DNA of 22,630 nt, from assembly GCA_937923325.1 (NCBI GenBank), contig CAKZUQ010000009.1:1-22630 (forward strand), read 5' to 3'. Both the position numbers and the translations under genes were made by a program. Below the pieces are notes generated by a model. It made no database searches, was not told where the DNA came from, and saw nothing but the letters and a program-made list of their open reading frames with translations. This DNA is from an uncultured Bacteriovoracaceae bacterium (GTDB taxonomy: Bacteria > Bdellovibrionota > Bacteriovoracia > Bacteriovoracales > Bacteriovoracaceae). This document shows positions 16,910 through 22,630 of this stretch, in pieces; within the stretch, counting starts at the first letter, position 1, and every line of letters starts with the position of its first letter.

Positions 16910-17248
16910 ATGAGGAAGTTAAATCAATTTGAGAAAAATCTTGTTAGAGGTATAGAAAGTAGGCTTAGTGCAGTTGGAGATGTTAGTGATCTTAAAGTTA
17001 AAAGAGTGGACTTTACTCCAGCTGGTGGCTTTATTGAAATTGAAAACTCTAAGAAAGTCTTTCTCTATGGTAAAAGAGTTTTATCCGATGGTTTGTCATT
17101 TAAAACAATTGAAGGAAACTTGTATGGTTTGCTTTACTACTTTGAAAATGGTTATTTGGATGCAATCGAAATATCTTCGTATGCTGTCGATTGCCCATCA
17201 TATGATAAGCTTTCATCGTTGGAGATTGTTTTTGTAGAGGGGAATTAG
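16910..17248 (+). CDS. Probable immunity protein for the RHS toxin tip
   Basis: This is a 112-residue protein without a signal peptide, starting 5 nt after the RHS stop. It is acidic and beta-rich in its second half (GNLYGLLYYFENGYLDAIEISSYAVD, ending SLEIVFVEGN), a style common among small cytosolic immunity proteins of polymorphic toxins. Position directly behind a variable toxin tip is the main evidence. No strong Shine-Dalgarno is visible, so it probably relies on coupling with the RHS gene. The specific immunity family is not identified. Confidence 0.6.
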   Translation: MRKLNQFEKNLVRGIESRLSAVGDVSDLKVKRVDFTPAGGFIEIENSKKVFLYGKRVLSDGLSFKTIEGNLYGLLYYFENGYLDAIEISSYAVDCPSYDKLSSLEIVFVEGN

Positions 17249-17346
17249 CTAGTGTTAGTATATTTTTAGCTTAGAATGAATATGCTTTTGTGTGGAGTGA
17301 TTCAATAGGATGGATATAAATAGAACATTTTAATACGGAGATTCAA

Positions 17347-17880
17347 ATGAACAAATTAATTTTATTAATTTTCCCAATACTTTTAATGTCAAATAAATGC
17401 GACAAAGAATCAACTAGTGATGATAACAAAGATCCTGCAGTTGTTTCTTTAGTTGGTACTTACGATTCAGCCTGTGTCGTTAATGGAGCAGATAGTAAAT
17501 TAGCAATTATAGATATTACATCTTCGGCAGCAGAGCTAAAGATCACAGACTTTAAAAATGATACAACTTGTACATCTGGAGCTAAAAAATCTGAAACACG
17601 CTATACTTTCGATTCATATACATATGCAAACGATGACTTGAGATTAATTCGTTTAGGAGCATTTTATACTCCTTTTAATGCAACCGAGATAACAACTTTT
17701 AATAATAACTCTGAGTGTGGCTTTACTAATTGGTCAAGTGGTGTTGAAAAAGCACTTATAGGTCTTAACCCATGCTTTATAAAAGTATCAGTAGGAAACT
17801 CTAAGACATACACAGTACAAAAGAGTGGGGACGATCTGCACTTTTCAGGCTGGACATTTACAAACTTCATTAAAAGATAA
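17347..17880 (+). CDS. Small lipoprotein, unknown
   Basis: This is a 177-residue protein with a lipoprotein-type start (MNKLILLIFPILLMSNKC, Cys18) and an Asp/Ser/Lys linker. The mature domain is beta-rich with several Cys (YDSACVVNG, TTCTSG, SECGFTNW, NPCFIKV) and resembles small lipocalin-like or secreted accessory domains only in general style. ACGGAG lies 7 nt before the ATG. It is separated from the immunity gene by 98 nt with no clear terminator, so it may belong to the same operon or have its own promoter (a TATAAA at ~17314). Function unknown. Confidence 0.6.
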   Translation: MNKLILLIFPILLMSNKCDKESTSDDNKDPAVVSLVGTYDSACVVNGADSKLAIIDITSSAAELKITDFKNDTTCTSGAKKSETRYTFDSYTYANDDLRLIRLGAFYTPFNATEITTFNNNSECGFTNWSSGVEKALIGLNPCFIKVSVGNSKTYTVQKSGDDLHFSGWTFTNFIKR

Positions 17881-17906
17881 GATATAAATTCAAACAGAGG
17901 AAAAAT

Positions 17907-18206
17907 ATGTTTAAGTTGTTCGCAATGTTATCTATAAGTCTATATTCAATAAATGGCTTTTGTGTTTTTGATGACCATGACATTAAGGGGAAAGTTGATA
18001 TCGAAGGTTTTTTTGTCGGGAGTGATTCAGATCTAGGTGGGAGTTTTTCTTATATCGTTGATAGAACGACTGGTCTTTGTTTCGCTTCTTTAGGAGAGAA
18101 AACGTCTAGTGGTATCGGAAGTTCAATAACTCAGGTTTCTTGTGATTCACTTAAAAAAGTCAAAGCAATAGATCAATATATAAAGACTGGAAAAATATCT
18201 AAATAA
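17907..18206 (+). CDS. Small secreted protein, unknown
   Basis: This is a 99-residue protein with a probable signal peptide (MFKLFAMLSISLYSINGFC) and AGAGGA ~7 nt before the ATG. The mature part has a strand-rich segment (GSFSYIVDRTTGLCFASLG) and one further Cys (ITQVSCDSLKKV). It follows the lipoprotein gene by 26 nt, so the two are likely co-transcribed. A T-run (18211-18218) follows the stop but no stem is evident. The family is not recognised. Confidence 0.55.
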   Translation: MFKLFAMLSISLYSINGFCVFDDHDIKGKVDIEGFFVGSDSDLGGSFSYIVDRTTGLCFASLGEKTSSGIGSSITQVSCDSLKKVKAIDQYIKTGKISK

Positions 18207-18238
18207 TCTGTTTTTTTTGAGAGTTATAAATACGAGAA

Positions 18239-18325
18239 ATGCCTATTGATACCAATATAAAAGCTCAAGAGTATAAAAAGAACTTCGCTAGAGTTATTAA
18301 GGGGCAGAAACCGAGAGTAATCTGA
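18239..18325 (+). pseudogene. Gene 5' fragment cut by the right IS end
   Basis: ATG 18239 opens a 28-codon frame (starting MPIDTNIKAQEYKKNFARVI) that reads into the conserved end block of the transposon (from ~18308) and stops at 18323-18325. The last codons are therefore element sequence, consistent with a gene truncated by the insertion. There is no strong ribosome site, and it may be no gene at all. Confidence 0.25.
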
Positions 18326-18378
18326 CGAAATTTTCGTCAAACAAGTCCCGAAAACAATACTTTCGACACTTGATGAGA
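18308..18378. repeat. Transposon end block, copy 1
   Basis: These 71 bp are identical to 21751-21821, and weaker similarity continues to the transposase stop. The block holds the inverted repeat TGACGAAA (18323-18330) / TTTCGTCA (18332-18339) and further TTTCGTCA-type half sites near 18382. Similarity to the second copy begins at about 18296, which marks the outer border of the element downstream of its transposase. Confidence 0.7.
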
Positions 18379-18522
18379 GAAATTTCGTCAAACTTAAAAC
18401 TAAGAAAAAAGAGTATATAAAAATAGTCATTTTTAGTTTAGAAGTTTTGGAGAAATCATTTTGTAATTAGATATTATGTCACTTTGGATAAAATTGATGA
18501 AATTTAAAATGGTATATTGAAA

Positions 18523-19794
18523 TTATGGGCAAACACCGCAACTTGGCAAGACTGGAAGTGATCTTCTAATTATTAAAGAATTACTTCTTTGCTCTTTTAG
18601 ATTTTGAATCTCTTCTTGGCCCCAGTTTTTTTGATATGCTTCTAGAGGGGTTGCTCCGTTTAGAATTGCTTTAGGTATTTTAATATTATGTTGGTCGATA
18701 TAAAAGTTTATTTTTCGAAGGATATCATTTTTATCTCTTAACTTTTGAAAATGCAGGTAGTTACTTTTTAAAGATCTGAAAAAATGCTCAATCATAGAGT
18801 TTGAATACTTAATATCTTTTCCAGCTATGATTTGGTTAAAGTTTGAGGATAAAATATATTGACCAACTTTATTAGCAGTGTTTTCTGTACCACCATCTGA
18901 CATCACATTTATTGAAAAATCTGAACTTAGACTTTGATGTTTTTCTTTGGCCTGCCTGATAAGTTCGATACTATTTTCTGCTGATATGTTCTCAGTGAGA
19001 TGCCAAGCGATAATGTACCTAGAATAGTTATCTATTATAGCTTGGAAATAATATTTCTTAGGGCCATCAAAAGAAATTTGAGAAACATCAATTTGCCAGT
19101 ATTGGTTTGGGTGGACAGCTCTTAAACCATCTTTGTAGTTCTTTTTATACTCAACTTTCTTTGATCGTCTCCAATCATTTAATTTGATATATTTATACCA
19201 AGTATCAGCACAGCAAAATAACTTCTCCTCTCTTTGAGCTAATAAACAAAGAGATGATATTGAAACATGAGAATACTTTTTGCTTGTAACATAAGTTTTC
19301 ATTATATTGATTTCTTCAGCTGTTAATTGATGAGAAAATCTTTTTTGGCAGACCTTTCCTGTGAACTCGCATCTCTCAAATTCACTAATCCATCTGTAAT
19401 ATGTTGAGGGGGAAAGTTTTATTTCATGAAGGGCTTCTTTAAGACTTGAATATTTTTCAAATACTTTGATCGCTTTGATAATTACTTTTTTGTGCTCTTT
19501 CTTTTTCAACTTTTTTTCAAGAAAAGAGTAGGGATGCAGCTCTCTTACTATTTTAAGAAGCTTGTTTAGAGCCTTGTGTTTTTGAAGTTCTTTTTCTAGA
19601 GAAGTAATTTTTTGGGTTTCAAAAGAATTAGGAAAAGCAGCAACTTCCTCTATCTTTTCGGTATTATTAATCCAGTAAAGAGCGGTAGTTCTTGGAACCC
19701 CTTCATCGACATAGAAGTTTGGATCTTCAGAGTTAATAACTTGAAGTTTTGTATCTATTGAATATGAGTTGTATGTTTTTCGTACTGCTTGCAT
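18523..19794 (-). CDS. DDE (rve-type) transposase, copy 1, complete
   Basis: This is a 423-residue protein. Residues ~1-140 contain helix-turn-helix segments (EGVPRTTALYWI; EIKLSPSTYYRWI) with a coiled stretch between. An integrase-core domain follows with D236 (WQIDVSQI), D300 (VMSDGGTEN) and E336 (NSMIEHFF), giving a D-D(35)E spacing as in IS3-group transposases. It ends with an unusual CGVC motif. The ATG has GAGAAG upstream and lies 13 nt after the BrnA stop, so it appears to be the third gene of a brnT-brnA-transposase unit. All catalytic residues are present. Exact IS family unassigned. Confidence 0.85.
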   Translation of the reverse strand: MQAVRKTYNSYSIDTKLQVINSEDPNFYVDEGVPRTTALYWINNTEKIEEVAAFPNSFETQKITSLEKELQKHKALNKLLKIVRELHPYSFLEKKLKKKEHKKVIIKAIKVFEKYSSLKEALHEIKLSPSTYYRWISEFERCEFTGKVCQKRFSHQLTAEEINIMKTYVTSKKYSHVSISSLCLLAQREEKLFCCADTWYKYIKLNDWRRSKKVEYKKNYKDGLRAVHPNQYWQIDVSQISFDGPKKYYFQAIIDNYSRYIIAWHLTENISAENSIELIRQAKEKHQSLSSDFSINVMSDGGTENTANKVGQYILSSNFNQIIAGKDIKYSNSMIEHFFRSLKSNYLHFQKLRDKNDILRKINFYIDQHNIKIPKAILNGATPLEAYQKNWGQEEIQNLKEQRSNSLIIRRSLPVLPSCGVCP

Positions 19795-19807
19795 TTATTT
19801 CTTCTCA

Positions 19808-20056
19808 TTAGCTAGCTTCTAAATTTTTCAGAATATCGATTAGCTTTTTTTCTATAAGTTCACCTTTAGCAAATTGATAAAGAATACTACTTATAAAAGT
19901 TTGATAAGGAAGTCCTTTTTTTTCGGCTTCACTTTTAATAATCGCTAGAATTCCACCATCTATGCGTAAACTTATGGGGAGTTTTGCAGATGTTTTATCA
20001 ACCTTTGGTTTTGTATCTCTTTTCTTTAATTTATCTAGATCATATTCTTTTTGCAT
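19808..20056 (-). CDS. brnA: BrnA-type antitoxin (CopG-like)
   Basis: This is an 82-residue protein. A charged N-terminal tail leads to KLPISLRIDGGILAIIKSEAEKKGLPYQTFISSIL, the ribbon-helix-helix pattern of BrnA/CopG antitoxins: a beta strand, two helices, and the GLPYQT turn. It starts at ATG 20056 inside the 3' end of the toxin gene (17-bp overlap), so the two are co-translated. It would neutralise BrnT and repress the operon through its DNA-binding strand. Confidence 0.75.
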   Translation of the reverse strand: MQKEYDLDKLKKRDTKPKVDKTSAKLPISLRIDGGILAIIKSEAEKKGLPYQTFISSILYQFAKGELIEKKLIDILKNLEAS

Positions 20057-20321
20057 ATTGGCCTTTCTCCTTTGGAGTTGCTTTTCTCGCAGATATTATT
20101 CTTATAGTGTCATGTTCATTTCTCTCACAAAATACAACGAGTAGAAGGTTTGAATTCGATGAATAACCAAGGCGTATGAATCGCTCTTCATAATCACTGT
20201 GTTCAGGATCATAAAACTCAAGCGATGATTCATCAGCCCATGTTGTTTGAGCTTCTTCAAACCACACACCATGCTTAAGGTGATTATTAATATTTTTCTT
20301 CTCATTCCACTCAAATTCCAT
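20040..20321 (-). CDS. brnT: BrnT-type toxin
   Basis: From ATG 20321 this encodes 93 residues: MEFEWNEKKNINNHLKHGV, then FEEAQTTWADESSLEFYDP, RFIRLGYSS, and the C-terminal TIRIISARKATPKEKGQY. These are the defining segments of BrnT, a RelE-fold ribonuclease. A longer start at 20360 is in frame but lies within the TTGTAT-rich palindromic region that looks like the operator, so the ATG at 20321 is preferred. brnA overlaps its end. All typical residues appear intact. Confidence 0.85.
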   Translation of the reverse strand: MEFEWNEKKNINNHLKHGVWFEEAQTTWADESSLEFYDPEHSDYEERFIRLGYSSNSNLLLVVFCERNEHDTIRIISARKATPKEKGQYAKRI

Positions 20322-20327
20322 CTTTTG

Positions 20328-20351
20328 TATTGTATCACGTTGTATATACAA
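20328..20351 (-). promoter_or_regulatory. Probable BrnTA operator
   Basis: The perfect 12-bp palindrome TTGTATATACAA (20340-20351) lies beside a further TTGTATTGTAT half-site cluster (on the plus strand at ~20334, 6 bp away), immediately upstream of the brnT start. Palindromes at this position are normally bound by the ribbon-helix-helix antitoxin. Confidence 0.45.
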
Positions 20352-20397
20352 TGCAATCATTTGTTGTTAAGATTTTTTGCTAATCTTGAAAAATCCA

Positions 20398-20430
20398 TTT
20401 GTCGAAATTTCGACAAACAAGTGTCGAAAA
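20398..20430. repeat. 20-bp palindrome related to transposon end motif
   Basis: TTTGTCGAAATTTCGACAAA (20398-20417) is a perfect palindrome. With the bases after it (ACAAGTGTCGAAAA) it parallels 18322-18354, which reads TGACGAAA-T-TTTCGTCA followed by AACAAGTCCCGAAAA, in the same orientation. The two sites flank the BrnTA-transposase unit. Confidence 0.55.
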
Positions 20431-20478
20431 TATGAAATTCTATTTTAAAAGTTAGTAAAGTTAATGACTTAGATAGGC

Positions 20479-21045
20479 TTAAAATGGTCCAACCTCCGAA
20501 AAATTCGTTAAAAGTAGGTGAGAATCTGAAAACCTGTCTATATAATGTAGTGGAATAGCAACGGACTGAAAATCCTTGTGTCCGTGGTTCGAGTCCGCGC
20601 CGTAATGAATTGGCATATCAAAAACTTCTAATGTTTCTGCGTCATTACCATTCTTAATATTTACAAATTTAGTAGCGCATTTATCTTTGTCCCAGCTTTG
20701 ATGCTCTTTGAATGTTTCATGAAGACAGTGGTTATCGTTTATCCATAGGGAGTGTACTATATCAGTTCTATGCTCTTGAAAGATTCCAATGTTTTGGTTT
20801 TCAATATTTTGGTAGTAGTAGCAATACTTTCCATCCTGCTTAACAGGGCTGGAAACCATATTAAATCTAATTCTATAATATGGTAGATAGTATTCTCTTA
20901 TATGATCTTTATGTTTTGGATTACTTTGGGCCACTTGTTGAACACTGGCTTCGCAGACATTTGCAAGTCTTCGGTCATTTCCGTCACCTTCTTTTAGGTC
21001 TTGGATCTTTTCTTTGTATCTGTTTGATTTTGTTAAAATACTCAT
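20479..21045 (-). pseudogene. Unknown protein, 3' end replaced by tRNA-derived sequence
   Basis: The frame encodes 188 residues, but only about the first 147 (21045-20603) can be original. The rest reads through the antisense of the tRNA-like fragment and beyond, giving an arbitrary tail. The remaining part is rich in Tyr, His and Asn (YYLPYYRIRF, KYCYYYQNIEN, SLWINDNHCLHETFKEH) and has no recognised motif or signal peptide. It is divergent from the gene at 21184, with 138 nt between. ATG 21045 has only a distant AGGA. The gene was apparently truncated by recombination at ~20603. Confidence 0.5.
20547..20602 (+). pseudogene. tRNA-Phe-like fragment (pseudo-tRNA)
   Basis: In tRNA numbering, positions 14 to 68 are present: an AGTGGAA D-loop (20549-20555), anticodon loop CTGAAAA (20566-20572) with anticodon GAA at 20568-20570, a 5-nt variable loop, and an intact T-arm (stem 20583-20587/20595-20599, loop TTCGAGT). 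The D stem does not pair, the anticodon stem has a C-T mismatch, and the acceptor breaks off after 20602. It is therefore a fragment, not a working tRNA, probably a scar of site-specific insertion or deletion. Confidence 0.6.
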
Positions 21046-21122
21046 GATTTCAATATCCTATCATATTTTTAGATACTTAGAAGCCTACAACTCGTCAAAA
21101 AGTCGCAAAATATGATTAAAAT

Positions 21123-21175
21123 ACGACAAAAATTAAAGAAATGTGCTATACTAGTCGAATAGTAGGTAACAGGAG
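21123..21175 (+). promoter_or_regulatory. Promoter of the 159-residue gene
   Basis: ACGACA (21123-21128), an 18-bp spacer, and TATACT (21147-21152) with an upstream TG (extended -10, TGCTATACT) form a plausible promoter. AGGAG follows at 21171-21175, eight nt before the ATG. Confidence 0.45.
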
Positions 21176-21183
21176 AAGAATAA

Positions 21184-21663
21184 ATGAGTAATCAAATTAA
21201 AGTTTCAGATTTTTATTCATACATTAAAAAATCCTTAGGGGATTGCTCTCAATCTGTTATTGCCTCTTTAATCATGTGCAACCGAGAGACTCTTGGCCGC
21301 AACATGGATCAAAATATTGAAGACTGGAAAAGTAAAGACTTCGGTGAAAGATTGAAAAGATTATTTTTCGCTGTTCACTTTATAAGACATTTTTACCCAG
21401 AGATTTCTCCTAAAGAGTTAAGTAAAGCAATTAGAATACCAATTTCAGAAATTGAAGGTATCGAGAAACCAATGTCGCCAGTTGTTCTTATTAATACATC
21501 ACTTGATGATACAGAAGTGTATGAGCAGCTTCTGAAAGTGTGTTTCTACTCTGCTAAAAAGCAAACTAATTTAAACTCTGAAATGAAAAAAGTTAAATTT
21601 ATGATTGAAGAGTATTTTCCTAAGCTTTCACCAAAGGTAGAAGAACAAGTTGCAATGTTCTAA
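21184..21663 (+). CDS. Unknown cytosolic protein
   Basis: This is a 159-residue protein without signal peptide or membrane segment. It is largely helical: residues ~5-40 (FYSYIKKSLGDCSQSVIASL) and ~75-95 (EISPKELSKAIRIPISEIEG) look like helix-turn-helix elements, the second resembling the recognition part of Xre-like domains. A DNA-binding or antitoxin-like regulator is possible but not supported by a family match. It has its own promoter and a good Shine-Dalgarno and lies between a truncated gene and a transposon copy, so it is likely cargo or an island remnant. Confidence 0.5.
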   Translation: MSNQIKVSDFYSYIKKSLGDCSQSVIASLIMCNRETLGRNMDQNIEDWKSKDFGERLKRLFFAVHFIRHFYPEISPKELSKAIRIPISEIEGIEKPMSPVVLINTSLDDTEVYEQLLKVCFYSAKKQTNLNSEMKKVKFMIEEYFPKLSPKVEEQVAMF

Positions 21664-21750
21664 TTAAGTTCAACATCTGAGCTATAATCTGATGAGTTAT
21701 TACTAGAGACGTTAAGCTGTTTCTATAGTTGTTCATATTCTTAAAGGCAA

Positions 21751-21821
21751 AAACCGAGAGTAATCTGACGAAATTTTCGTCAAACAAGTCCCGAAAACAA
21801 TACTTTCGACACTTGATGAGA
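21751..21821. repeat. Transposon end block, copy 2
   Basis: This is identical to 18308-18378, including the TGACGAAA/TTTCGTCA inverted repeat (21766-21782). Similarity with copy 1 begins at about 21741, so the element border lies there. The 21664-21740 stretch upstream is ordinary intergenic DNA. Confidence 0.7.
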
Positions 21822-21972
21822 AAAATTTCGTCAGATAAAAAACAAAGAAGGAAGAATATATAGAAAATAGTAATTTTTAGTTTAGAAATGTTGAAAAAAA
21901 TTTGCAGCTCAATATATTATATGCTTAGGGTGAAACTGAGAAGATAGTTGAAATTGTATATTGAAAAAATAG

Positions 21973-22492
21973 TTATGCGCAAACACCACAGCTTGGCAAA
22001 ATTGGAAGTGACCTTCTAAATATTAAAGAGTTATTTCTTTGCTCTTTTAGATTTTGAATCTCTTCTTGGCCCCAGTTTTTTTGATATGCTTCTAGAGGAG
22101 TGGCTCCGTTTAGAATTGCTTTAGGGATTTTATTATTATGTTGATCGATATAAAAGTTTATTTTTCTGAGGATATCATTTTTATCCCTTAACTTTTGAAA
22201 ATGTAGGTAGTTACTTTTTAAGGATCGGAAAAAATACTCAATCATAGAATTTGAATACTTGATATCTTTTCCAGCTATAATTTGATTAAAGTTTGACGAT
22301 AAAATATATTGACCAACTTTATTAGCGGTATTTTCAGTACCACCATCTGACATCACATTTATTGACAAATCTGAACTTAGACTTTGATGTTTTTCTTTAG
22401 CCTGCCTGATCAGTTCGATACTATTTTCTGCTGATATATTTTCAGTGAGATGCCAAGCGATAATGTATCTAGAATAGTTATCTATTATAGCT
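21973..22492 (-). pseudogene. DDE transposase, copy 2, interrupted
   Basis: This is colinear with 18523-19042 of copy 1 without any insertion or deletion. It preserves residues ~251-423, including the Asp of VMSDGGTEN and the Glu of NSMIEYFF, but it lacks the first catalytic Asp and the whole N-terminal part. Similarity ends abruptly at 22492, where a different element begins. The few substitutions (His to Tyr after the Glu, final Pro to Ala) show the copies have diverged slightly. Confidence 0.85.
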
Positions 22493-22630
22493 CTTTGACC
22501 CCCTATATAGTTTGGACAGATCCTCGACGAGGATTTAAACTAATTTTAAGGGGTATTTATGACAAGAAGAAAGTATTCAGATGAAGAAAAACAACAAATT
22601 ATTAATGAAGCAAGAGAGTCAGGAAATATC
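22493..22630 (+). mobile_element. Left end of an IS3-like element (partial)
   Basis: The sequence TGACCCCCTATATAGTTTGG follows the break in transposase copy 2 and looks like an IS3-family terminus. A 7-bp inverted repeat (ATCCTCG-A-CGAGGAT, ~22520-22534) lies in the leader. The reading frame that follows fits OrfA of this family. The element runs off the window, so its size and other end are unknown. Confidence 0.65.
22559..22630 (+). CDS. IS3-type transposase OrfA, 5' end (partial)
   Basis: ATG 22559, preceded by AAGGGG, opens 24 codons beginning MTRRKYSDEEKQQIINEA. This is the typical basic start and first helix of the HTH_Tnp_1 domain of IS3-family OrfA. It continues past the end of the window. 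Confidence 0.65.
   Translation, partial: MTRRKYSDEEKQQIINEARESGNI

Noticed and set aside
18224..18430. 68-residue minus-strand ORF across the transposon end
   Set aside because: It overlaps the conserved end block and palindrome, has no ribosome site, and the frame is not a recognisable protein.
20399..20416. XerC/D dif site
   Set aside because: It is a perfect palindrome built on TCGAAATTTCGA without the asymmetric dif arms.
1..22630. CRISPR array
   Set aside because: No regularly spaced short direct repeats were seen.

Overview
The window is AT-rich Gram-negative chromosomal DNA. It shows many Sec signal peptides and lipoprotein signals, a small outer-membrane beta-barrel protein, and a very large SpvB/RHS protein. 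The base composition and this protein set would fit a marine Bdellovibrionota-type predator such as Halobacteriovorax, but no rRNA or core housekeeping gene is present, so the taxonomic guess is only an inference.

Left accessory region (1-4200). The window opens with the first codons of a minus-strand exported protein. Its upstream region is repeated almost exactly upstream of a beta-barrel gene at 3255-3884. Between them lie a HigB/HigA-type toxin-antitoxin operon, a lytic transglycosylase that lacks a proper start, a small secreted Cys-protein gene broken by two frame shifts, and a DUF4258/DUF2283-HTH toxin-antitoxin pair. A ~130-bp repeat (371-511 and ~2850-2990, 37 bp identical, with a third partial core at ~2166-2195) separates these blocks and gives the area a cassette-like look.

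A complete ISL3-family transposase (4208-5419) follows. It sits against a response-regulator receiver gene (to 6143) whose 5' end looks displaced.

Central operon (6382-18206). A promoter and a strong Shine-Dalgarno precede a run of co-directional genes, most with export signals: a small Cys-rich protein, a tail-collar-like protein, a 784-residue lipoprotein with a lectin-like C-terminus, a same-frame 426-residue ORF separated from it by one stop codon, and an 1802-residue exported SpvB + FG-GAP + RHS protein with a variable C-terminal toxin tip. These are followed by a probable immunity gene and two small exported proteins. The arrangement resembles a Tc (ABC)-toxin/polymorphic-toxin system in which the TcB-like and TcC-like parts form one secreted polypeptide, with unfamiliar accessory components.

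Right accessory region (18239-22630). A DDE (rve) transposase directly follows a BrnT/BrnA toxin-antitoxin pair on the minus strand. A second copy of the same transposase's 3' half and downstream end (from ~21745) is cut at 22492 by the start of an IS3-like element that runs off the window. Between the two copies are a truncated gene fused to a Phe-tRNA-like fragment and a divergent unrecognised 159-residue gene. Long palindromes built on a shared motif flank the BrnTA-transposase unit.
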